Origin: Bacteroidales bacterium
Lineage (GTDB): Bacteria; Bacteroidota; Bacteroidia; Bacteroidales; UBA3663
NCBI GenBank assembly: GCA_004557315.1
Contig: SFEH01000098.1
Span: 1 to 8,230, forward strand
Length of the DNA stretch: 8,230 nucleotides
Direction: 5' to 3'
Under the pieces are notes generated by a model that did no database searches, was not told where the DNA came from, and saw only the letters and a list, made by a program, of their open reading frames with translations. Positions 1-5,503 of the stretch are shown here, in pieces. Each line of letters begins with the position of its first letter. Position 1 is the first letter of the stretch. The translations under genes and the position numbers were made by a program.

Positions 1-1
1 G

Positions 2-662
2 AACTTCTGGTTTGCCTCTGGCACGCCAACATACCTCGTGCGCCTGCTCACCCATTGCAACGAGAACATCAACGAGCTCGTGGGCAGATACTACGATGCT
101 TCTCAGTTCATCGACTATAAGGCCGACGTTGAGCAGCCACTGCCGATGATCTACCAGAGCGGATACCTCACGATCAAGGACTGCAATATAGACCGCAATA
201 CATACCTCCTTGACTTTCCGAACGAAGAGGTGCGAAATGGGTTTGTTGAAACTCTGGCTTCACGCTATTTCACAGAACCCGCCCAGCCAAAATCTTGGGT
301 CAATGATGTGACTGATGCTTTAGAGAACGGCGACACCGCGCGATTTGAGAAGCTTATGACCTCGCTCCTCTCCTCCGTCACATACCGCTTCCAGCGCAAG
401 CAGGATCAGATGGAGTGTGAGCGTTATTTCCAATACACGTTCTATCTCATCGTCAATAGACTGCGTGGTGGAGTGCCCTAATTATGTCTATATCATCGAG
501 TTCAAGCTCAACGGCTCAGCCGAGGCTGCACTCCGTCAGATAGAAGACAAGGGCTATGCCAAGCCATACGCAGCCGACAGCCGCAAGCTCATAGCCATCG
601 GCATTAACTTCTCGTCGGAGAAAGGCACCATCGACGGCTTTCTGGCGAAGGAGATTAAATAA
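2..662 (+). pseudogene. AAA-ATPase-like / PD-(D/E)XK nuclease-family protein, 3' part, frameshifted by internal deletion
   Basis: The reading frame is open from base 2 (NFWFASGTPTYLV...) and runs in frame 2 to a stop at 479-481; the 5' part lies outside the window. The sequence resembles the C-terminal half of the AAA-ATPase-like proteins that end in a PD-(D/E)XK domain (DUF1703 type), abundant as multicopy genes in Bacteroidales. The last family-like residues in frame 2 are ERYFQYTFYLI (about 419-451). Frame 3 then continues the family from DCVVECPNYVYIIEFKLNG (459 onward) to KEIK and a stop at 660-662. Intact relatives have roughly 20 more residues between these blocks, so I infer a deletion of about 60 bp, not a multiple of three, rather than a single-base slip. 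The nuclease-core Asp (459-461) and the E-F-K triad (498-506) survive, but the preceding helix/strand is gone. Read as two ORFs, neither is a complete protein. Family assignment is confident; inactivation is likely. Confidence 0.8.
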
Positions 663-691
663 GTTCCCAAAAACTAAAGTCATCTCACGGA

Positions 692-751
692 AAATGACTG
701 AACATGGCGTAGAATAGCGTATAATGGCTGAAAATCACGGCAATGACGCAT
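692..751. repeat. Imperfect 10-bp periodic repeat, about six units
   Basis: Starting at 692 the sequence can be written as consecutive decamers: aaATGACTGA, acATGGCGTA, gaATAGCGTA, taATGGCTGA, aaATCACGGC, aATGACGCAT. The first four share the pattern nnAT(G/A)(G/A)C(G/T)(T/G)A; the last two are weaker. The flanks TCACGGAAAATGAC (685-698) and TCACGGCAATGAC (735-747) also form a near-direct repeat about 50 bp apart. The array begins about 30 bp after the nuclease stop codon. A 10-bp period is close to one DNA helical turn, which would suit repeated protein contacts on one face, but decay of a simple repeat is equally possible. Confidence 0.45.
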
Positions 752-762
752 GTGGAATGTCG

Positions 763-771
763 TATATTTGC
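763..771 (+). promoter_or_regulatory. Perfect Bacteroidetes promoter -7 match (TATATTTGC)
   Basis: TATATTTG matches the Bacteroidetes -7 consensus TAnnTTTG at every fixed position and is followed by C, as is common. No TTTG-like -33 box is visible 19-21 bp upstream (around 739-743), so promoter strength is uncertain. Transcription would start near 775-780 and run straight into the 11-bp tandem repeats and hairpins at 790-902, so any product would be non-coding or a leader RNA. A chance match is possible. Confidence 0.35.
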
Positions 772-789
772 ATCGTGAATCAGAAGTCA

Positions 790-826
790 GCGCTCGACCA
801 GCACTCGACCAGCGCTCGACCAGCGC
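790..826. repeat. 11-bp tandem repeat, about 3.4 copies
   Basis: The units are GCGCTCGACCA (790-800), GCACTCGACCA (801-811) and GCGCTCGACCA (812-822), followed by a partial GCGC (823-826). Only one base differs between units. Because 11 is not a multiple of three, copy-number change would shift any overlapping reading frame, which argues against coding function. GCGCTCGA in units 1 and 3 is exactly complementary to TCGAGCGC at 858-865, so unit 3 could close a stem over the intervening sequence. Confidence 0.8.
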
Positions 827-856
827 AAACGAATCCGTAGAGGAAGCTTGGAGAAT

Positions 857-902
857 CTCGAGCGCACATCGAGTAAACTGCGTAGTTCTTCGCGAAAACT
901 AC
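857..902. repeat. Pair of short inverted repeats (potential hairpins)
   Basis: CTCGA (857-861) and TCGAG (869-873) form a 5-bp stem with a 7-base loop. GTAGTT (882-887) and AACTAC (897-902) form a 6-bp stem; the interior TTCGCGAA (889-896) is itself palindromic and could extend it past a one-base bulge. Neither hairpin is followed by a T run, so they are not obvious terminators. Together with the tandem repeat at 790-826 they make a compact structured segment downstream of the -7 match at 763-771. Confidence 0.5.
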
Positions 903-1040
903 GAAGCTCTCCGAGAAAACAGCACAATAGTATCGGGATCTCTCTGGTCTGACATCTGATCCAAATGGTGAAATCAAAAAATATTAACCCTCAAAAACAT
1001 TCAACCACGTTAATTCGCTAAAAATTTTATTACAATTTTA

Positions 1041-1072
1041 TTTGTAAATAATGATGCAACTCCGCACCTTTG
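1041..1072 (+). promoter_or_regulatory. Candidate promoter for the GH92 gene
   Basis: TTTG at 1041-1044 is followed after exactly 20 bp by CACCTTTG at 1065-1072. This matches the Bacteroidetes arrangement TTTG-N19-21-TAnnTTTG with one mismatch (C for the first T), and a C follows the TTTG. The start of transcription would lie near 1076-1080, giving an AT-rich leader of roughly 105-110 nt before the GH92 start. No obvious regulator site is seen beside it. Confidence 0.6.
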
Positions 1073-1185
1073 CATCAAATTTCTGGCCAAAACAATACCC
1101 CACCATAAATTTTCTACGAAATAAACTATATTTTTGAGTAAGTATATTCATCTGTTGAGTTGTTATAGTATGTGAGACAAAAATA

Positions 1186-3339
1186 ATGAATGGAATGAAA
1201 TACATCTCTACGCTGATATGTGCTTGGGCGCTATGTGCCTGCGCCGTTGAAAACACAACACAGGATCTGGCCCGTCAGGTCAATCCGTTTATCGGTACCG
1301 ACTTCACCGGAAACACTTATCCGGGAGCTCAGGTGCCTCATGGCATGGTGCAGCTCAGCCCAGACAACGGTTTGCCTGGGTGGGATCGCATTGCAGGTTA
1401 CTTCTATCCTGACAGCACCATTGCAGGATTCAGCCATACCCATCTCAGTGGAACGGGTGCCGGCGACCTCTATGATATATCTTTCCTGCCTGTCACCAAG
1501 CCTCTGAATATTGCAGCCAGTCCTCTCGGACTTCACTCTCGTTTCTCTCATGCGAGCGAGAATGCCCGCGCAGGTTACTACAAGGTGCATCTTGACGACT
1601 ATGATATTGATGTCGAACTCTCTGCAACGCCTCGTTGTGGCGTTCAGCGCTATTCATTCAACAGGGATAGGAGTGAAGCAATGGTTGTGCTCAATCTGAG
1701 CAAGGCGATGAACTGGGACCGCACGCTCGAGTGGCATGTCGAGCAGATTGACTCGATTACCCTGACTGGCTATCGCTTCAGCGACGGCTGGGCTCGTAAC
1801 CAGAAGGTGTATTTCTGTACTCGTTTCTCACAGCCTATCCGTTCTGTGGAGCAAGATGAGGTTGTGACCATGACCTTTGACCTTTCTGATTCGCAAGGTG
1901 AGCTTACAGTAATCACAGCCTTGTCGGGCACTGGCATAGGGGGCGCAAAGCGCAACCTTCAGGCAGAAGCCTTGTCTGATGACTTCACATATTATCTGAG
2001 CAAAGCCGAAATGGCGTGGAACGAGGCTCTTGGCAAAATAAGGGTCAAGAGCGATGACCAGGATAAGCTCGTCACGTTCTATACATCCCTCTACCATGCA
2101 CAGATTGCCCCTACTCTCTATGACGATGTCGATGGCTCATACCTTGGCCCTGATGGCGCAGTCCATCGCACCGAAAGCTGGAGCAAATACAGCACATTCT
2201 CTTTGTGGGATACCTATCGTGCCGCGCATCCGCTCTATTGCCTGATACAGCCTGACAAGGCTGCCGACATGGCTCGCAGCATTCTCCGTTTCGCACAGCA
2301 GAATGGTCGCTTGCCTGTGTGGAACATGTTTGCAAGCGAGACTGATATGATGATTGGCTATCACTCGGCTGTAGTGCTTGCCGAAGCTGCACTGAAGGGT
2401 TTGCTCACACCTGACGAACAGCGTCAGGCTCTCGAGGTGTGCGTGCAGACCGCCAATCTTGACAACTATCGCGAGATAGGCTTGTACAGGCAATTGGGCT
2501 ATGTGCCTGCCGATGCGGAGTTCGAAGGCGAGAACTGGGCATTGAGCAAGACTCTTGAATATGCTTACGACGATTATTGCATCGCTAAGCTTGCCGAGCA
2601 TCTTGGAGAAGACAGCATAGCTGCGGAATTTGCCCGGCGCTCGCAGAACTATCGCAATGTGTTCAACAGCGAGACAGGCTTTATGCAGCCTCGTCTGAAG
2701 GATGGCTCGTTTGTCACTCCCTTCAGCCCCGACGACTATACTCCTTACATCTGCGAGAGCAATGCCTGGCACTATCTATGGTCGGTACAGCACGATGTCG
2801 ATGGTCTGATAGGACTCTTGGGTGGCAGAGAGAGCTTTGAGACAAAGCTCGATAGCCTGTTCTCATATTCGCCTGCACAGGACGACGACCTGCCTATCTT
2901 CAGTACAGGCATGATCGGTCAATATGTGCATGGTAACGAACCTTGTCACCATGTCGCTTATCTTTACAACCATATCGATAGAAACGACAAGGCATGTCGC
3001 TACATCAAGCAGATCAGGGACGAGCAGTATGCCAATGAACCGGCAGGTCTGTGCGGCAATGAAGACTGCGGACAGATGTCGGCATGGTACGTATGGAGTG
3101 CCCTGGGCCTCTATCCGCTCGATCCCGTGAGCCTTAACTATGAACTTGGTGAGCCGATGTTCGACGAAGCAACGATAGAACTGGCTGGCGGAAAGCAGCT
3201 TGTAATCAAGGCAATTGGTGCGGTTAATGAAGCAAGCAAAGTAGAAGAAGTGAGATGGAACGGCAGAGCATTGCCAGACCATTCTATAAGTCACAATGAA
3301 CTGATAAAAGGCGGAGTGTTGGAATTTATAATGAAGTGA
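1186..3339 (+). CDS. GH92 family exo-alpha-mannosidase, probable lipoprotein
   Basis: A 717-residue protein with the hallmarks of glycoside hydrolase family 92: VNPFIGTD (32-39), TYPGA and VPHGMVQLSPDNG, then GFSHTHLSGTGAGD (81-94), SLWDTYRAAHPL around W341-D342, CESNAWHY with Glu524, HHVAYLYN, and GNEDCGQMSAWYVWSALGLYP with Glu626/Asp627. GH92 enzymes are calcium-dependent, inverting exo-mannosidases that release mannose from alpha-linked mannans and N-glycans. By alignment with known members, Glu524 should be the general acid, and the GNEDCG segment should lie near the base/metal site. Order: signal peptide, N-terminal beta-sandwich (about 30-270), then an (alpha/alpha)6 catalytic domain to the end. 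The N-terminus (MKYISTLICAWALCAC) fits a type II signal with Cys19 as lipid site (L-C-A-C), so cell-envelope attachment is likely. ATG at 1195 (MKY...) is an equally good start, three codons shorter. Length is near normal. No SusC/D, sulfatase or other glycosidase is adjacent. Linkage specificity cannot be assigned. Confidence 0.95.
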   Translation: MNGMKYISTLICAWALCACAVENTTQDLARQVNPFIGTDFTGNTYPGAQVPHGMVQLSPDNGLPGWDRIAGYFYPDSTIAGFSHTHLSGTGAGDLYDISFLPVTKPLNIAASPLGLHSRFSHASENARAGYYKVHLDDYDIDVELSATPRCGVQRYSFNRDRSEAMVVLNLSKAMNWDRTLEWHVEQIDSITLTGYRFSDGWARNQKVYFCTRFSQPIRSVEQDEVVTMTFDLSDSQGELTVITALSGTGIGGAKRNLQAEALSDDFTYYLSKAEMAWNEALGKIRVKSDDQDKLVTFYTSLYHAQIAPTLYDDVDGSYLGPDGAVHRTESWSKYSTFSLWDTYRAAHPLYCLIQPDKAADMARSILRFAQQNGRLPVWNMFASETDMMIGYHSAVVLAEAALKGLLTPDEQRQALEVCVQTANLDNYREIGLYRQLGYVPADAEFEGENWALSKTLEYAYDDYCIAKLAEHLGEDSIAAEFARRSQNYRNVFNSETGFMQPRLKDGSFVTPFSPDDYTPYICESNAWHYLWSVQHDVDGLIGLLGGRESFETKLDSLFSYSPAQDDDLPIFSTGMIGQYVHGNEPCHHVAYLYNHIDRNDKACRYIKQIRDEQYANEPAGLCGNEDCGQMSAWYVWSALGLYPLDPVSLNYELGEPMFDEATIELAGGKQLVIKAIGAVNEASKVEEVRWNGRALPDHSISHNELIKGGVLEFIMK

Positions 3340-3396
3340 TAGAAATGATAGTTTGTTTTAGATGATTGTAAGTTAGATAAATGTGTGATGTTTGTG

Positions 3397-3435
3397 ACAT
3401 GCCTTGGGAAGAACGCCCCAAGGAATGTTTTTTTT
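3397..3435 (+). terminator. Rho-independent terminator of the GH92 gene
   Basis: CCTTGGG (3402-3408) and CCCAAGG (3417-3423) form a perfect 7-bp stem with an 8-base loop. After one G/A mismatch the stem extends by ACAT (3397-3400) with ATGT (3425-3428). Eight consecutive T residues follow (3428-3435). It lies 58 bp after the GH92 stop on the same strand and separates that gene from the downstream cluster. Confidence 0.9.
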
Positions 3436-3453
3436 ATAATTTCTGCCCTTTTT

Positions 3454-3486
3454 CTTGGAGATTTGCGAAATAATGCGTAATTTCGC
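3454..3486 (+). promoter_or_regulatory. Candidate promoter overlapped by a perfect 7-bp inverted repeat (operator-like)
   Basis: CTTG (3454-3457) and TAATTTCG (3478-3485) are separated by 20 bp, fitting the Bacteroidetes TTTG/TAnnTTTG spacing with one mismatch in each box. GCGAAAT (3465-3471) and ATTTCGC (3480-3486) form a perfect inverted repeat with an 8-base spacer, so its right arm covers the putative -7 box. The geometry (22 bp overall, centred between the boxes) suits a dimeric repressor. The element sits between the GH92 terminator and the uvrA-like start at 3522 and would drive the uvrA fragment and possibly the genes after it. The repeat is visible; promoter and operator function are inferred. 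Confidence 0.45.
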
Positions 3487-3521
3487 GGCAGTGAAATCAA
3501 TTAGGAGAAAAATTTATTATT

Positions 3522-3896
3522 ATGAGAACTGACAGTATTATTGTCAAAAATGCTCATGCCAACAATCTGAAGCATGTAGATATCGAATTGCCTAAACACA
3601 GTTTGGTAGTGTTTACTGGAGTAAGCGGTAGCGGCAAGTCGTCGTTGCTCTTCGATACGATATACACTGAGGCACAACGTCAGCTCGTCGAGACATTCAG
3701 TTCGTTTGCCAGAGCTCGTCTGCCCAAGCTCTCTCGTCCTGATGTTGATGAGATCAAGCATCTTTCCACACCTATTGTCATCGACCAGAAGAAGATGGGT
3801 AATAACTTGCGAAGCACAGTGGGAACCGCCACCGAGCTGGCGACATATATTGCAAAAAACAATTGTATGAGGGAATTTAAAACCACTAATATTTAA
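3522..3896 (+). pseudogene. UvrA-family (excinuclease ABC subunit A paralogue) N-terminal fragment
   Basis: 124 residues beginning MRTDSIIVKNAHANNLKHVD, the usual start of UvrA-type ABC ATPases, with Walker A GVSGSGKS at 33-40 followed by SLLFDTIYTEAQRQ. The stretch FSSFARARLPKLSRPDVDEI and PIVIDQKKMGNNLRSTVGTATELATYI fits the UvrA paralogues seen in resistance and accessory settings rather than housekeeping UvrA. Family resemblance stops at about residue 110 (base 3852); the tail AKNNCMREFKTTNI is unrelated and runs into the AT-rich leader of the next gene. UvrA proteins exceed 700 residues, so more than 80% is missing: zinc modules, signature motifs, Walker B and the second ATPase. The fragment cannot form an ATPase site. 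AGGAG at 3503-3507 lies 14 bases before ATG, a rare visible Shine-Dalgarno here. A 3' deletion is the simplest explanation. A small protein of new function is possible but unsupported. Confidence 0.88.
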
Positions 3897-3913
3897 TTAA
3901 ATAACAACAACAA

Positions 3914-4417
3914 ATGAAATTTGAAATTATTGAGAACGAAGGCCTTGAACTGATAGGCATCGTTAAGAAGATTGAGATGAAGAAAGGGGCGGAAGAATGT
4001 CCCGCGTTCTGGAAGGAGTTTAGTGAACAACTGTGCATTCCGATGATGCAGGCTGGCAAGCCGCTCAACGACAAGCAGGCGGCTGTGGCTGAAAACAACA
4101 TCGGTGAATACGCACTGAGCGACTGCGATATGGCAGCTGGCACTTTCGACTATTTCATCAGTGGTAGCTACAAGGGTGGCAATGTGCCCGAGGGAATGGA
4201 AGTGCGCAAGGTGGAATACAAACGCTGGTTGAAATTTCATTTCGAGGGCGGTATGGCTGCTTTCCACAACAACTATAACTATGTGTATAACGAATGGCTT
4301 AAGCAGCATCCTGAATACAAGGCAGTGATGGCAGTGAACGTGGAATGGTACTCGATGGGCGACTTCAACTCTCCCGACTATCAGTGCGGAGTGATGATAC
4401 CTGTAGAGTCAGATTAA
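3914..4417 (+). CDS. Stand-alone GyrI-like / AraC effector-binding domain protein
   Basis: A 167-residue soluble protein. The start MKFEIIENEGLELIGIVKKIEM, the middle FDYFISGSYKGGNVPEGMEVRKVEYKRWLKFHFEG (about 76-114) and the end VEWYSMGDFNSPDYQCGVMIPVE fit the GyrI-like small-molecule-binding fold, also found at the C-terminus of AraC-type and BmrR-type regulators. No helix-turn-helix is present, so it is unlikely to bind DNA itself. Stand-alone members are known as gyrase-inhibitor/toxin-protection proteins and as binders or hydrolases of small electrophiles and drugs; which applies here cannot be read from sequence. It starts 17 bp after the stop of the truncated uvrA fragment, behind an A-rich leader (aacaacaacaa) and no Shine-Dalgarno. 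A 54-bp gap separates it from the first DJ-1-VOC gene, the widest gap in the proposed operon. Confidence 0.82.
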   Translation: MKFEIIENEGLELIGIVKKIEMKKGAEECPAFWKEFSEQLCIPMMQAGKPLNDKQAAVAENNIGEYALSDCDMAAGTFDYFISGSYKGGNVPEGMEVRKVEYKRWLKFHFEGGMAAFHNNYNYVYNEWLKQHPEYKAVMAVNVEWYSMGDFNSPDYQCGVMIPVESD

Positions 4418-4471
4418 ATAACGGGGTTTAGACATAGAGTCTTTTTATCCAATTACGAATAATTATTTGAT

Positions 4472-5485
4472 ATGAAGAAAGTTTTATATGTATTACTTTC
4501 TCAGTTTGCGGAGCATGAGTTACCTTATCTCACCCAACCATTGCGCTCAGATGCCATGGGTATGAAAGAGCATCCGAAGTATGAGAACAAGATTGTGGCA
4601 GAGTCGATGGAAGCTGTTGATGCTATCAGCGGATTCCGCCTGCTGCCCGATTATACGTTTGACTCCATGCCCAACGATTATGCTGCACTGGTGCTCATTG
4701 GAGGCTACGGATGGAAGGGAGAGGCGGCTGAACGTGTAGCTCCTCTCGTTGCCGATGCTATCAGTAAAGGGCGCATCGTTGGCGCTATCTGCAATGCTGC
4801 CTCATGGATGGCGAGCAAGGGATTCCTCAACGAAGTCCGTCATACTGGCAATGGCATTGAGCAGCTTCAGCTGTGGGGAGGCGAGGCATACACCAATGCC
4901 GCAGGCTATGTCAATGCCCAGGCAGTGAGCGACAAGAATATCGTTACGGCGAATGGCAGTGCCAGCCTTGAGTTTGCATGCGAGATACTCACCTTGCTCA
5001 AAAACGACGAGCCAAAGGAAATAGAGATGTACAAGACCTTCTACAAGATGGGGCTCGTGGAGTTTGCCAAGATGATGTCGCATGCGAAACCACGTTTTAC
5101 GTTCAACACCATAGGCCTCTTCACCACCGACAATACCAAGATGGTGACTTTTTATCGCAACATCTTCGGATTCAAGACAGGGTGGAACGGCACAGACCCG
5201 AATGTAGAGATGACACTTGGTGACTCCCGTATCATCATGTTCCCTCGCGATGCTTTCGAACAGATGACATCTCATGATTATGCTTATCCTGATGGTATCA
5301 ATGGCACTATGGAGCTGTCCTTCGATGTTCCCACCTTTGCAGATGTTGACAAGGAGTATGAGCGCGCAGTAAGCATGGGTGCTCAACCTATCTTTGCCCC
5401 TACAACAGAGCCTTGGGGGCAACGCACCTGCTATGTGGCTGATCCCGAAGGCAACTTGATAGAGATATCGTCGTTTATTGAATAA
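4472..5485 (+). CDS. DJ-1/PfpI-VOC fusion protein, copy 1
   Basis: A 337-residue cytoplasmic protein with two domains. Residues 1 to ~180 are a DJ-1/PfpI (class I glutamine amidotransferase-like) domain: MKKVLYVLL strand, FAEHE with Glu16, LVLIGGYGW, then the nucleophile elbow GAICNAAS with Cys107, followed by RHTGN with His124. This Cys/Glu arrangement occurs in family members acting as glyoxalase III/deglycase-like enzymes, chaperones or peptidases. Residues ~207-337 are a VOC (glyoxalase/bleomycin-resistance) domain: FTFNTIGLFTTDNTKMVTFYRNIFGF, GTMELSFDVPTFADVDKEYERAV, EPWGQRTCYVADPEGNLIEI. The usual metal-ligand positions appear to be Asn212, Glu281 and Glu331 rather than two His and a Glu, so canonical metal-dependent glyoxalase I chemistry is doubtful. 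A linker at ~180-206 joins the domains. It precedes the acyltransferase gene by 18 bp. A homologue about 90% identical lies at 6525-7544. Substrate unknown; a detoxification or resistance role is inferred. Confidence 0.9.
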   Translation: MKKVLYVLLSQFAEHELPYLTQPLRSDAMGMKEHPKYENKIVAESMEAVDAISGFRLLPDYTFDSMPNDYAALVLIGGYGWKGEAAERVAPLVADAISKGRIVGAICNAASWMASKGFLNEVRHTGNGIEQLQLWGGEAYTNAAGYVNAQAVSDKNIVTANGSASLEFACEILTLLKNDEPKEIEMYKTFYKMGLVEFAKMMSHAKPRFTFNTIGLFTTDNTKMVTFYRNIFGFKTGWNGTDPNVEMTLGDSRIIMFPRDAFEQMTSHDYAYPDGINGTMELSFDVPTFADVDKEYERAVSMGAQPIFAPTTEPWGQRTCYVADPEGNLIEISSFIE

Positions 5486-5503
5486 CTGATATTTACTTAT
5501 ATT

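Larger units (their letters stand above)
663..1185. other. 523-bp intergenic region, repeat- and hairpin-rich, no credible gene
   Basis: This stretch separates the nuclease remnant from the GH92 gene. Bases 663-960 are moderately GC-rich and carry a 10-bp-periodic segment, a promoter -7 match, 11-bp tandem repeats and several small inverted repeats. Bases 961-1185 are strongly AT-rich and serve as the GH92 leader. Short ORFs exist on both strands around 750-977, but they overlap each other, consist partly of tandem repeat and resemble no family I recognise. The abrupt change in composition near 960 suggests that the repeat-rich block and the GH92 promoter region have separate origins. Confidence 0.6.

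Noticed and set aside
790..826. CRISPR-like array
   Set aside because: Repeat units are 11 bp and directly abutting with no spacers, and there are no cas genes.
750..959. 69-codon plus-strand ORF and overlapping 65-codon minus-strand ORF (780-977)
   Set aside because: Both cross the 11-bp tandem repeat, have no recognisable family or leader signals, and the -7 box lies inside the plus-strand frame rather than ahead of it.
2137..2772. 211-codon minus-strand open frame inside the GH92 gene
   Set aside because: It is antisense to a strongly supported GH92 coding sequence, shows no protein family features, and has no promoter or start context.
3896..3913. Possible transposon or attachment-site junction after the uvrA fragment
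   Set aside because: No target-site duplication, terminal inverted repeat or integrase is visible; a plain deletion explains the structure.
4430..4442. Possible terminator AGAC-N5-GTCT followed by TTTT between the GyrI-like and DJ-1-VOC genes
   Set aside because: The stem is only 4 bp and AT-rich, too weak to call; it does not clearly split the operon.
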